This document shows, in pieces, positions 1-8,592 of a stretch of 64,000 bases of DNA. The notes beneath the pieces were generated by a model, which was not told the DNA's origin, made no database searches, and saw nothing but the letters and a program-made list of their open reading frames with translations. Made by a program: the position numbers and the translations under genes. The DNA comes from UBA3210 sp963653535 (GTDB lineage: Bacteria > Bacillota_I > Bacilli_A > RFN20 > CAG-449). Location of the stretch: positions 28,191-92,190 of the forward strand of contig CAVJWU010000003.1 of NCBI GenBank assembly GCA_963653535.1, written 5' to 3'. Numbering within the stretch: position 1 is the first letter of the stretch; the number at the start of each line of letters is the position of its first letter.

Positions 1-1549
1 TGACATTTTTTATCTTAAATTCTTCTAGTTTATTTTCTAAAATGGTTTGAAGAGAATTTTCTCGTTCTGATTCATAATCTAAAATATTATCTTCAGTTTC
101 TTTAATTACTTCATTAATTTTTGTTTCGGAAATATTATTTTTTTTCTTTTTAAAAATAGATAAATAAATTACTGCACATATAAGAATAAATAAGCTTACA
201 AAAGAAATTACTGTCGTAAATGTAGAATTATTAACTAAATTAATTAAGACGATAACAAGAACAAAATAACTAATATAACCTAAAGAAGTAAGAATATTAT
301 TTATTTTAATTATTTTAAGCGTATCTTTCTTAATAAGGTTAACTTTTTTATCTTTTTCTTTATATTTATTTTCTTTATATTTTAATACAGAATCTTCATT
401 AAATATCTCATCGCCATTAATCGAAATCTCATCACCAAATGGAAATGCGTATTTAGTATAAGTTTTTCCATTACATTCAATACTTAAAGAATATAAAGGA
501 GTTAAATAATAAATATCTTCTACTTCAGTTTTTGAAGTTATTTCAAATTCAATATCATCAATATGATCACCATTTAATGAGGTAAAAATATAAGCCTTAA
601 TTTTATTTTTTTCTTGTAATTCAATATTTTTAGTCGCATAATCACTCATCAAAAATTCATCATTAATTTTTTGTAATGATGATTCATTAATACTATTTAA
701 CCCCTTTTGAGCCATTTTACGATAATGATCAAATTTTTCTTCATTAGAAGTAAAACTAACAGTATTAGCTTTAGTATTTCCTCCAATCGGTGACCAATCA
801 ATATAAGAACGATATTTAGTTACAGGGCGTTCTTTTCTTACCGATTGAGTTGTGACTGTTCCATTAGAAGACCTAACCGGAACATTTTCATAATAATATT
901 CGTAGTCAATATAAGGTTCTTTTTTATCTAAACCAACTCGAGCTTGAAAAGATACTTCATAACCTTTATCCGATTCGATGAATAAGATATTTTCACTTTT
1001 TAAAGCTGAAAATGAGAAATTAAAGGCAGATTTTGGTGCATCTTCTTTTACTAATTGTTCGAGCATTAATTTCATGATATATTCTTTTGATACCTCAGGA
1101 TTAACACGGTATTTATTTTCATAAATTGACGTATCTTTACCTTGCTTAATAATAGTAATATTCTTCGTGTTAATATTAGTTTCTTGTTTTTTATAAACTT
1201 TCGTATGACAATATAAACAATATCCTTCAGTCGAACTTACCATTTTTATATTGGAAGAACCACATTGAGGACAAATTAAAAATTCAGCTGCTTTTTCATT
1301 TTTATTTTTAGATTGACTTTCTTCTACTTTAATATTATTTTTTTCTTCATTTGAAGTTACTCCTCCTATAATACTAGGATTAGTATTAAAAAAATAATAA
1401 CCGCATGTTGGGCATTCCTTTAACGACAAATCTACTTCTTCTAAACAATCTGGACAAACTTTAGTATTAAATTTGTAATCGCAATGTGGACAAGATAGTC
1501 GAGAAGTCGATACTTTTTTATTACAATTTGGACAAATTCTTGTTGGCAT
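1..1549 (-). CDS. Zinc-ribbon membrane protein, 3' end outside window
   Basis: The frame is open from the ATG at 1549 (ribosome site AAGGGAG just upstream) to base 1 without a stop, so 516 codons are visible and the C-terminus is missing. The first ~115 residues carry six CxxC knuckles (CPNC, CPHC, CPDC, CPTC, CPQC, CLYC), which pair into three zinc ribbons. A long hydrophilic stretch follows, then two adjacent hydrophobic helices near residues 422-437 and 442-467, then a charged tail. The likely picture is a membrane protein with a cytoplasmic zinc-binding head; the function is unknown. It lies 20 bases after a WYL regulator on the same strand, probably in one transcript, so the regulator may control it (inference). 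Confidence 0.8.
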   Translation of the reverse strand, partial: MPTRICPNCNKKVSTSRLSCPHCDYKFNTKVCPDCLEEVDLSLKECPTCGYYFFNTNPSIIGGVTSNEEKNNIKVEESQSKNKNEKAAEFLICPQCGSSNIKMVSSTEGYCLYCHTKVYKKQETNINTKNITIIKQGKDTSIYENKYRVNPEVSKEYIMKLMLEQLVKEDAPKSAFNFSFSALKSENILFIESDKGYEVSFQARVGLDKKEPYIDYEYYYENVPVRSSNGTVTTQSVRKERPVTKYRSYIDWSPIGGNTKANTVSFTSNEEKFDHYRKMAQKGLNSINESSLQKINDEFLMSDYATKNIELQEKNKIKAYIFTSLNGDHIDDIEFEITSKTEVEDIYYLTPLYSLSIECNGKTYTKYAFPFGDEISINGDEIFNEDSVLKYKENKYKEKDKKVNLIKKDTLKIIKINNILTSLGYISYFVLVIVLINLVNNSTFTTVISFVSLFILICAVIYLSIFKKKKNNISETKINEVIKETEDNILDYESERENSLQTILENKLEEFKIKNV

Positions 1550-1569
1550 AAACTCTCCCTTAGATCAAA

Positions 1570-2544
1570 TTAATCTTTATATTTTTCTTGAGCGAAATTA
1601 ATTAATTTCTTTATTTCATTTCTCGTTTCAATTGGTTTAATAACTTCGACGTATTCAGAATATTGTAAAGCCCAATAAATTAATGATTTATCATCGACTT
1701 TAATACGAGTATAAATTTCTCCGTCACTTTCGTAGAAATTAACATCTTCACCTAAATATTCTTCAACATAATATTTTGATTTTTCATCGCGTACTTTTAA
1801 TAATACATCGATAGTTTTACCATTAAATGCATAAATATGTTCTTTCGCGTATTTACTAACATCTAGACCATTTTCATAACCTTTTAATGATGTAATTGGT
1901 TTTATATCTTCATCTAATAACGAAAGTTCGCTAATATGATTAAGATTATAACTTAATAAAGAATCATAATAATCATAATTACAGATTAGATAATATTGAC
2001 CATTATTATTGAATAAGAAATAAGGGTTAATCTTTTGAAATCTAATTTTTTTATCTTTAGGTGCGTATTTAGCTTTATATTTAAACAATACTTTTTTATT
2101 CTTTTCAATCGCTTCTTCAAGTAAAGAAATATTGAAAAAAATATTATTATTATTCGTACGAGAAACATGTTCTGCTTTATAAACATATTTATATTTCTTT
2201 CTTTGATATTTTGATAATGAAGAAGCTAAACGTAAGGAAAGATCTTGTACTTCTTTTGCAGTAATAGATCTTGACGAAAATAACGCATCAACGATATAAC
2301 TTACTTCACTAGGATCAAAATCTCGTTCACGAAGATAAACTCCTCCACGAGGTAAATGAACAATATCATAAGAAAAATCTTCAAGCATACTGATATTATT
2401 AGAAATTGTCTTTCTTTCTAGTTCAAGATCATATTTATCTTTAACTTTTTCAATAATATCTTTAATTAATAAAGGATGATCTTCATCTGAATATTCTTTT
2501 AACACATTTAAAATGCATAAGATAGATAATTTTTTATCGACCAT
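1570..2544 (-). CDS. WYL-domain transcriptional regulator
   Basis: 324 residues. The N-terminal ~60 residues form a helix-turn-helix of the HTH_11/DeoR-like kind (KTISNNISMLEDF looks like the recognition helix region). From about residue 140 to 230 there is a WYL-type ligand-sensing domain (VLFKYKAKY, INPYFLFNNNGQYYLICNY), followed by a C-terminal WCX-like part. Such proteins are usually transcription regulators that sense nucleic acids or nucleotides. The start is supported by AAGGAGG 4 bases before the ATG. A TATATAAT-like element lies about 30 bases upstream without a clear -35. The downstream neighbour is the zinc-ribbon membrane protein. Family assignment is confident; target and ligand are unknown. 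Confidence 0.85.
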   Translation of the reverse strand: MVDKKLSILCILNVLKEYSDEDHPLLIKDIIEKVKDKYDLELERKTISNNISMLEDFSYDIVHLPRGGVYLRERDFDPSEVSYIVDALFSSRSITAKEVQDLSLRLASSLSKYQRKKYKYVYKAEHVSRTNNNNIFFNISLLEEAIEKNKKVLFKYKAKYAPKDKKIRFQKINPYFLFNNNGQYYLICNYDYYDSLLSYNLNHISELSLLDEDIKPITSLKGYENGLDVSKYAKEHIYAFNGKTIDVLLKVRDEKSKYYVEEYLGEDVNFYESDGEIYTRIKVDDKSLIYWALQYSEYVEVIKPIETRNEIKKLINFAQEKYKD

Positions 2545-2611
2545 AAGACCTCCTTATTAATCATTATGTTTATTATATACCATGAGTTAAAATAATAACA
2601 CAATATCATTT

Positions 2612-3184
2612 TTAGTATGATAAAGATAAGGAAGATTTATCTAACATTCCATTTTTAAAATATTTTAAAGATGAACTATTATCTTTATATAAATCTTTTT
2701 TTAATAAGAATTCTAAATATGAAATATCTTCATCGAAAATAATACTTACATCATTAAACATATCAATTAAGAAATTCTTATTATAAGAGGAAGAATATTC
2801 TTTTTTATCAACAGTAATTACATAATGATTCTTACTTAAAAGAGATATAATGAACTTATGAATAAAGTTATAAGAAGAAAAATTAACTTTCTTTAATTCT
2901 TCTAGGCTAAGAAACATCATATTATAATTAACAGAACCACTTTCATATTGATAGATGTATAAATCATATATAATATTATTTTCTTCATCTTTTAAAGATA
3001 ATATTTTACTTTGTAAAGATATGTTCATCGAATATTTTCTTTTCATTCCTTTAATAAAAGATTTTCCTTCTTGATCAATAAAAAATGAATTCACTTTCTT
3101 TTTAGGTAACATTAAATTTATACCTTCCTTTAAACATAACACCTTGTCATCTTTAATTATAAGTGCACATTTCATTCTTTTCAT
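2612..3184 (-). CDS. Hypothetical protein, possibly a degenerate Nudix-fold protein
   Basis: 190 residues, not recognised with confidence. The opening (CALIIKDDKVLCLKEG, then LMLPKKKV) resembles the first strands of a Nudix hydrolase, where the substrate-gate segment 'W.lPgG' normally follows. The Nudix box (Gx5Ex7REuxEExGu) is absent: the expected position reads SFIKGMKRKYSMNI. If it is a Nudix protein it cannot hydrolyse nucleotides in the usual way and may only bind one. The rest is rich in Ser, Lys and aromatic residues with no motif I recognise. No signal peptide or membrane segment. The ATG has AGGAGG at a spacing of 7. It sits between a nitroreductase and a WYL regulator. Confidence 0.6.
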   Translation of the reverse strand: MKRMKCALIIKDDKVLCLKEGINLMLPKKKVNSFFIDQEGKSFIKGMKRKYSMNISLQSKILSLKDEENNIIYDLYIYQYESGSVNYNMMFLSLEELKKVNFSSYNFIHKFIISLLSKNHYVITVDKKEYSSSYNKNFLIDMFNDVSIIFDEDISYLEFLLKKDLYKDNSSSLKYFKNGMLDKSSLSLSY

Positions 3185-3212
3185 AAGACTACCTCCTTGA
3201 ACACTTATAATA

Positions 3213-3246
3213 TAAAAGAAAACATGTCCATTTTTTTGGACATGTT
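3213..3246 (-). terminator. Terminator after the nitroreductase gene
   Basis: On the minus strand, AACATGTCC and GGACATGTT form a perfect 9-bp stem with an A-rich loop, followed by TTCTTTT. It begins 12 bases past the nitroreductase stop codon. Confidence 0.8.
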
Positions 3247-3257
3247 AATTAAATTTA

Positions 3258-3770
3258 TTATTTAATGTAGAATACTCGATTTGGTTTAACTTCTTTAATT
3301 GAAGATTTTTCATCGGAATAGCCTAAAATAACTTGATCAACTCCAACATATTCTTCCTGATTTAAATGCACCATTTCAAGAATCTTTTTTCCAAAAGGAG
3401 CTTCAAGTTCTTGTTTACCACGGTTAATCCAACGCGCATTAAGACCTTGATTTTGTGCTTCAAGTAACATATTTTCAATCATTGCCGCGCCGTTTAAGTT
3501 AGCAATTGGACTAACTTTATGTGCGACTAATAAAACTACTTTCGCGCCGTAAAAAGGATCTATTCCTTTCATTCCAGCAATAGAAGCATTTAACAAAGAA
3601 AGTTCATCACGAACTTCTTTATTAGTAATACAAATAATAATACCTTCTTGAGCATCTCTTCCAGAAGGTGCGCGTAAACCAGCAGCAATAACTTCATCAA
3701 TTTTTTCTTGTTCAACTTCTTTTTCTAGATAACTTCTAGGTGAATATCTATTTTTTATACAATCTAACAT
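3258..3770 (-). CDS. Nitroreductase-family flavoprotein
   Basis: 170 residues, the size of a minimal nitroreductase. The N-terminus has the family opening (IKNRYSPRSY: the RRS-x-R-x-Y pattern that contacts the FMN phosphate). A central PFYGAK / VVLLVAH segment and a C-terminal VGVDQVILGYSDE segment match the strand that closes the FMN site. These enzymes are cytoplasmic homodimers that use FMN and NAD(P)H to reduce nitro-aromatics, quinones or flavins; the real substrate cannot be inferred. The gene is monocistronic in appearance, with a strong terminator immediately downstream. Confidence 0.85.
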   Translation of the reverse strand: MLDCIKNRYSPRSYLEKEVEQEKIDEVIAAGLRAPSGRDAQEGIIICITNKEVRDELSLLNASIAGMKGIDPFYGAKVVLLVAHKVSPIANLNGAAMIENMLLEAQNQGLNARWINRGKQELEAPFGKKILEMVHLNQEEYVGVDQVILGYSDEKSSIKEVKPNRVFYIK

Positions 3771-3862
3771 AAATCTTTTCTCCTTTTAATTTTTTTATAA
3801 TTATATTATTAATATTCTTTTTAGAATATCTATGACTAATATTTTTATTATTAATTCATCTT

Positions 3863-4300
3863 CTATCCGTAAATAGCGAAATGTATTAGCAAATCATTAT
3901 CTAATATGCATGGTTTTAAATAATTGCTTGAATATCCAGAATTTTCATCAAAAGAAGTAGTAAAAAAGGTAAAAGACCAATATCCATCACCTACTAAACT
4001 AGGCACAACGTAATTTAAAGATGATGAATCAAAATTATTAATGTCTTCAAAAGAAAGATTATAGCCCTTTTTAAATTTTATACTAGTTTTAGCTAATTCA
4101 TCATTTTCAAAATAATAACCATTGATCTCTTTATTTTCATTATATGAATATGTTACAAATGTATGTTGGACAAATGTTAAAGTCACTGTGTCTAGAGGAC
4201 TCACATTATTTGAAGATGTTGAATTTGTCGACGCAAAAAAACAAGCAGAAATTAAAGTCAATGATGCTACTATTACAAATATCGAAAACATTTTTTTCAT
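3863..4300 (-). CDS. Small lipoprotein, function unknown
   Basis: 145 residues. It starts with a lysine-containing n-region and a hydrophobic core ending in the lipobox LISAC, so the mature protein should begin at Cys20 with a lipid anchor on the outer face of the membrane. A Ser/Asn/Thr-rich linker follows (about residues 24-36). The remainder is a compact, aromatic-rich domain (HTFVTYSYNENKEINGYYFEN) with predicted beta character and no recognised family. No strong terminator is visible after it. The plus-strand ORFs overlapping it at 4122-4383 are antisense shadows. Confidence 0.65.
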   Translation of the reverse strand: MKKMFSIFVIVASLTLISACFFASTNSTSSNNVSPLDTVTLTFVQHTFVTYSYNENKEINGYYFENDELAKTSIKFKKGYNLSFEDINNFDSSSLNYVVPSLVGDGYWSFTFFTTSFDENSGYSSNYLKPCILDNDLLIHFAIYG

Positions 4301-4439
4301 TGATCAAATCCTCCCTTATTAATATTTTAATTAATAATGTGATTTTGTTCAATTTTTTTATAAATAACCAAGATGGTATATAAATTAGTTATATTTTTTC
4401 TTAACCTTTAAATCAATATAACGCAATTTTTAATTAATC

Positions 4440-5501
4440 TTAGTAAAGGATCTTTCTTAAAATATAATCTAGAATAAATAAATGTTCGTCTTTAACTTTA
4501 TACGTATCTAATGTTCTTTCTAAAAGATCTAATTTAACGCATTCATCTAATTTATCTTTATAAGGAGAATCATCATTAATTTTTATTCCTTCTTTTAAAC
4601 GTAAACCTAACATAATAGAATAATATTCTTTATCTAAGGGAGTTAACTTTTCTTCGTAAATTCTTCTCTTGCCTTTTATATAATGGTCAATCGATTTAGT
4701 GTTATCATAACGAATTGAATCGATATATGAAGAAGCCCCAACTCCAATACCAAAATATTCTTCATTACGCCAGTAAAGTAAATTATGTTTTGATTCATAA
4801 CCGTTTTTAGAAAAATTGCTTACTTCATAACGGTTAAAACCTTTCTTTTTTAGTTCGTTAACGATTAATTCATACATCGATGAAACTTGATCTTCGTCGC
4901 TTTCTTTTACCCCTTCATTATAAAAGAAGGTATTTTTATTAACACTTAAAGCATAAGTAGAAATATGGGTGACATCTAAAGAAGTAAATTTAAGAATATC
5001 TTCTAAAAGTTCATCTTCAGTTTGGGTAGGTAAACCATAAATTAAATCAATATTAATATCATTTATTCCATTTTCTATTAAATTAGAAATTACTTCTTTA
5101 ACCATATTTTCATCATGGTGACGAGAAATAATTTTAATTAGACGTTCATTAAAAGTTTGTACTCCAATCGATACACGATTAACATGATGCTTTTTTAATA
5201 ATTTAATTTTATTAAGTGACAAATTTTCTGCGTTAGCTTCAAAAGTAAAAGAAATATTATCTTTAACATAAGGATCAAGAGAAGAAAGTAAAAACTCTAG
5301 TTCATCTTCACTTAATGAACTAGGAGTTCCTCCTCCAATATAAATGGAAGATATATCTTTAATATCATAAGAAGCAAGTTCTTCTTTTAAGGCGTTTAAA
5401 TAAAGTTCAACCCTCTTTTTTTGATAATATTCTTTTGCAAAATCGCAATAAGAACAGATATGTTCACAAAAAGGTATATGGATATATAAACCTCTAGGCA
5501 T
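4440..5501 (-). CDS. hemW: HemW-like radical SAM protein
   Basis: 353 residues. The radical-SAM cluster motif CEHICSYC (CxxxCxxC) lies at residues 12-19, followed by the GGGTPS glycine-rich SAM-binding motif near residue 58 and the SIGVQTFNERLIKII segment, all typical of HemW (formerly 'oxygen-independent coproporphyrinogen oxidase-like'). HemW is a heme chaperone that inserts heme into respiratory enzymes; true HemN has extra residues before the cysteines and an N-terminal extension missing here. No other heme genes are in the window, so the role in this probably fermentative cell is open. The gene starts one base after the preceding small gene ends, indicating translational coupling. Confidence 0.88.
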   Translation of the reverse strand: MPRGLYIHIPFCEHICSYCDFAKEYYQKKRVELYLNALKEELASYDIKDISSIYIGGGTPSSLSEDELEFLLSSLDPYVKDNISFTFEANAENLSLNKIKLLKKHHVNRVSIGVQTFNERLIKIISRHHDENMVKEVISNLIENGINDINIDLIYGLPTQTEDELLEDILKFTSLDVTHISTYALSVNKNTFFYNEGVKESDEDQVSSMYELIVNELKKKGFNRYEVSNFSKNGYESKHNLLYWRNEEYFGIGVGASSYIDSIRYDNTKSIDHYIKGKRRIYEEKLTPLDKEYYSIMLGLRLKEGIKINDDSPYKDKLDECVKLDLLERTLDTYKVKDEHLFILDYILRKILY

Positions 5502-5502
5502 A

Positions 5503-5733
5503 TTAATCTTTGTTTTCTTCGTCAGTATCTTTATTTTCTTCTTCTAAAGTACCTAATTTTGCTTTTAGATTTTCTTCTGCGGTTTCTTTATCATTTTTAA
5601 CTGGTTCTTCTTCACCTCTTAAACCTGGAATATATTTTCTTAATAAGAAAACAATTAAGCCAATCACTAAAGCACCGATGACGACCCATACGATATTTAA
5701 GTAAGCTGGGTAAGAATCTAAAAATTTAATCAT
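5503..5733 (-). CDS. Small single-pass membrane protein
   Basis: 76 residues. One hydrophobic helix (about residues 12-31, IVWVVIGALVIGLIVFLL) is followed by a basic turn (RKYIPGLRG) and a highly charged acidic/lysine tail. This suggests a membrane-tethered, probably cytoplasmic tail. No family recognised. It is sandwiched with 1-base gaps between the degenerate Fic gene (upstream) and hemW (downstream), so it is almost certainly a real, co-translated gene. Confidence 0.65.
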   Translation of the reverse strand: MIKFLDSYPAYLNIVWVVIGALVIGLIVFLLRKYIPGLRGEEEPVKNDKETAEENLKAKLGTLEEENKDTDEENKD

Positions 5734-5734
5734 A

Positions 5735-7156
5735 TTAATTTTCTCCTTTTAAGTTCGCTACGGGAGTGTAGACGAATTTATTTTTAACATTTTCTTTTTT
5801 ATAAAAGCCTAAAGAGGCTAAATTATCCATACTTGTACGTGCTGTTTCATAAGCGCACGTTGCAAATTCTTTATATTGATTGATTGAATAATATTTACCT
5901 AAAGTACAATGATGCGCATAAAATTCAGCTTGTTGCTTTCTTAATGTTGGATAAAGTTCAAGTAGGTGTAACGCAACTAAATATGCATCATTTTCATCTA
6001 AACCAATTGGCATTGTTGGTAATGAAACTTTTTGTTCATATTCAATTTGACTCTTTTTATCTAGAAGGTGTTCATAATAATTGTCTTCTAAAGAAGTAGT
6101 CAGATTGAATTTTTCTTTGTTTATTAATCTTTCTTCTTCTAAAGGTAAAGAAAGAACTTCCGAATTAATTTCTTTTGAAGAATATTCTTCTAATGAAGAA
6201 AGAGCGATATTTATTTTTTCTTCTACATAAGGAAGAACTTCATAGATGAAATAAGTTAAGTCTAATTGTAATTCACTTTCAAGCATTTTATCTTTTATCT
6301 TATTAATAAAATTATCGTCTAATAAGAATTCAAAATTAATGATAAAAGGTATTTCTTCATGACCTTCATGGCCAAGAACGTATTTTAATAATATTAAAGC
6401 TACTTCTTCATTAAAATAATCAAATGGTTTAATGTAGAGAATATAATAAAAAGTTATTAAACCATCTAATAAACTTAGTTCACTATTAGATGAAAGAAAC
6501 TCAAATAAAGAAGACATACATTCTTCTATTTTATCTGTTGGACACCCTTCATAATGTTTTCCCATGAAGACGTGTGTTGAAGTATCTTCAACTTCTTCTT
6601 TTCGATAATAAGAATTTAAAGAAGTTACATCGAGTTCAATGCCTCTTAATTTAGCATAAATAGATACAACTAAGAGTTGATTAATCGGTCCAGAAGATTT
6701 GTTTTTAAAATAAATTAAGGTATCAAGATATTTTTTTAAAACAAGATATTCAATTGGTAAAGAAGATGAACTATCACTTATTAAACTTGTTAATAAATTA
6801 ATATCAACATTGATCTTATAGATATCTCTTAATGATGTTAATATCGCTAAATAAGAAGAAATATTTAATTCGTTAAAAGCCTGTTCATTTTTAATTTTTT
6901 CAATTTGATATTTCGTTAATATTTTCGCTAATTTCTTTTCGAGCGAAATAAATAAACGACTTAATTTAGGACTAATACAAACGTTAAATGGTATACGTTC
7001 AATATTACGTAAATTAAGAGGAACTAGATAATATGAACGATAAATATTTATTTGTTCCCAAATTGAGTCAACACTAGTCATATTAAGCGAAAGTTTTACT
7101 TCTTCTTTTGTCGCATAAGACTCAGAAGAAAATCTAATACCGTAGTTCTTTTCCAT
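5735..7156 (-). CDS. Fic-fold protein lacking the catalytic motif
   Basis: 473 residues from the ATG at 7156; a GTG nine bases earlier is part of the ribosome site AAGGTG and is not the start. The middle matches the Fic family layout: YRKEEVEDTSTHVFMG (Fic 'FRxxxVxIG'), a 'CPTDKIEECMSSLFEFL' segment, then a helix pair ending in YIKPFDYFNEE at about 241-251. In active Fic enzymes this last motif is HPFxDGNGR; here the His is Lys and the anion-binding loop is gone, so AMP transfer is not expected. The C-terminus looks like the winged-helix part found at the end of many Fic proteins (TARTSMDNLASLGFYKK). It heads an operon with the small membrane protein and hemW. Role unknown, perhaps a DNA- or protein-binding regulator. 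Confidence 0.7.
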   Translation of the reverse strand: MEKNYGIRFSSESYATKEEVKLSLNMTSVDSIWEQINIYRSYYLVPLNLRNIERIPFNVCISPKLSRLFISLEKKLAKILTKYQIEKIKNEQAFNELNISSYLAILTSLRDIYKINVDINLLTSLISDSSSSLPIEYLVLKKYLDTLIYFKNKSSGPINQLLVVSIYAKLRGIELDVTSLNSYYRKEEVEDTSTHVFMGKHYEGCPTDKIEECMSSLFEFLSSNSELSLLDGLITFYYILYIKPFDYFNEEVALILLKYVLGHEGHEEIPFIINFEFLLDDNFINKIKDKMLESELQLDLTYFIYEVLPYVEEKINIALSSLEEYSSKEINSEVLSLPLEEERLINKEKFNLTTSLEDNYYEHLLDKKSQIEYEQKVSLPTMPIGLDENDAYLVALHLLELYPTLRKQQAEFYAHHCTLGKYYSINQYKEFATCAYETARTSMDNLASLGFYKKENVKNKFVYTPVANLKGEN

Positions 7157-7173
7157 TCTTTTCACCTTGCTTA

Positions 7174-7202
7174 ATTTTAGACTATTTAACGTTATTAAAC
7201 AA
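7174..7202 (-). promoter_or_regulatory. Promoter of the Fic-fold / hemW operon
   Basis: Minus strand TTGTTT, 17-base spacer, TAAAAT. The -10 is about 18 bases before the ATG at 7156. A good sigma-A type match. Confidence 0.6.
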
Positions 7203-7230
7203 GATAATTACTAATTTTCTACTAATTCAC

Positions 7231-7265
7231 AAAGAAAAAACATTCCTAGTTTTACCTAAGAATGT
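7231..7265 (-). terminator. Terminator after the glycosyltransferase operon
   Basis: Minus strand ACATTCTTAG and CTAGGAATGT pair over 10 bp (one G-U), with a 6-base loop, followed by TTTTTTCTTT. Confidence 0.85.
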
Positions 7266-7275
7266 TATTTCTTAT

Positions 7276-8592
7276 TTAATTATTAGGAAGAGCTTTTGAA
7301 TTATTTTCATCATCTTCATTTGTATATAGTTCTTTAAAGAAGAAATAAGATATAAATGAGATGCAAACTAAATATAATATTGCACCAAATCTAAATGATA
7401 ATGCTTTTGTATAATCTTGTTGTTCTTGAGGGACAACGTTAATAAATGGAATATTCCATAAATAGACCATATAACCAATCATTGAATTAATCCAGGCTAA
7501 GAAAATTAAATAGAATCTTTTTGGATACATGATTACATATATAACGATTAATACATCAGCTAAATATAAATATCTTTCATGCATATGTGGTAAAACATAA
7601 GGAACTAATAAAGCAAAAAGAATGAAACTATCTAACATTCTTCTCTTCGTAATTTCTTTATTAGAATGGAAAATCATAAAGATATAAGTACCAATAAGAC
7701 CAAATGCTAAAAATAAAGAGAAAGAAGAAACATAATCTTCACTTTTAAAATTAGTAAAGATTAAAGCGTAAAGAGTTCCGCAGTTAAGGGTTAGTTGAGA
7801 ATAAGAATTACTAGATTGATTAACATATATTGACCAAATTTCGCTAAATCTAGTAAAGAAAGAAGAACTAGCAAAGCAAGATGGTAAAGCTACTAAAGAA
7901 TAAATAATAGGTACCCATAATAAATATCTAATCTTAAATTGTCTTTTTAAAATTAGAACAATTATCACTGGCAAAATGAAGATTGATTGAAGTTTAAAAC
8001 AGAAAGCAAAACCATACATTACCATCGCTAAAGAACATTTATCTTTGAGCATAAAATAAATAGTCCATACTAAGAAAGAAACATAAATTGCATCGCATTG
8101 TGCCCACCAGGCAGAATTTAAAAATATCGTTAAGCCAAAAATAATTAAAGTATAACTAATAGAAGCTTTTATCTTATTATTAGTCATATATTTAACGATA
8201 CAATAAGTTCCTATCGCTAAAAAATAGTCAAAGATGATCGATATATATTTTATACCGTAAAGTACTGCCGTAGTTCCAGGTTCTAATTTAAACCAAGTTA
8301 GTATCCATAATAAATAATAATATGCTGGAGTATAATCACCAAATGACTCTCCTAAAGCTTTAAATCCACCTTCATAAATTCTAGTATACCATGGTGATAA
8401 GAATGAAGTATAATCACCAGTTACGCAGTTAAGTAAAGAATATCTAAGAAGAAATCCAAAGATAGAAATGACAACAAGTAAAATTAAACAATCATGTTCT
8501 TTTATAAAAGGAAAAACAACATCACCAATTTTTTTATTTTTTTCTTCAAATTTATTTTTAAAATCTTTTAATTTAGTTAGAAAATTATTCAT
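7276..8592 (-). CDS. Multi-pass GT-C type glycosyltransferase (Gpi18-like)
   Basis: 438 residues with about ten hydrophobic helices spread over the whole chain, the first near residues 35-52. The first large loop contains an acidic site (TGDYTSFLSPWYTRIYEGG) and a second FGDYTPAYYYLLW motif, as in the COG5542 'Gpi18-like mannosyltransferase' group of GT-C enzymes. Such enzymes use a polyprenyl-phosphate sugar as donor on the outer face of the membrane. The start codon overlaps the stop of the upstream GT2 gene by 8 bases, so the two are translated together: the GT2 enzyme likely makes the lipid-linked sugar and this one transfers it. Acceptor unknown. Confidence 0.75.
   Translation of the reverse strand: MNNFLTKLKDFKNKFEEKNKKIGDVVFPFIKEHDCLILLVVISIFGFLLRYSLLNCVTGDYTSFLSPWYTRIYEGGFKALGESFGDYTPAYYYLLWILTWFKLEPGTTAVLYGIKYISIIFDYFLAIGTYCIVKYMTNNKIKASISYTLIIFGLTIFLNSAWWAQCDAIYVSFLVWTIYFMLKDKCSLAMVMYGFAFCFKLQSIFILPVIIVLILKRQFKIRYLLWVPIIYSLVALPSCFASSSFFTRFSEIWSIYVNQSSNSYSQLTLNCGTLYALIFTNFKSEDYVSSFSLFLAFGLIGTYIFMIFHSNKEITKRRMLDSFILFALLVPYVLPHMHERYLYLADVLIVIYVIMYPKRFYLIFLAWINSMIGYMVYLWNIPFINVVPQEQQDYTKALSFRFGAILYLVCISFISYFFFKELYTNEDDENNSKALPNN

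Noticed and set aside
4122..4383. Two overlapping plus-strand ORFs of 66 and 79 codons
   Set aside because: They are antisense to the lipoprotein gene and its start region and have no recognisable protein features.
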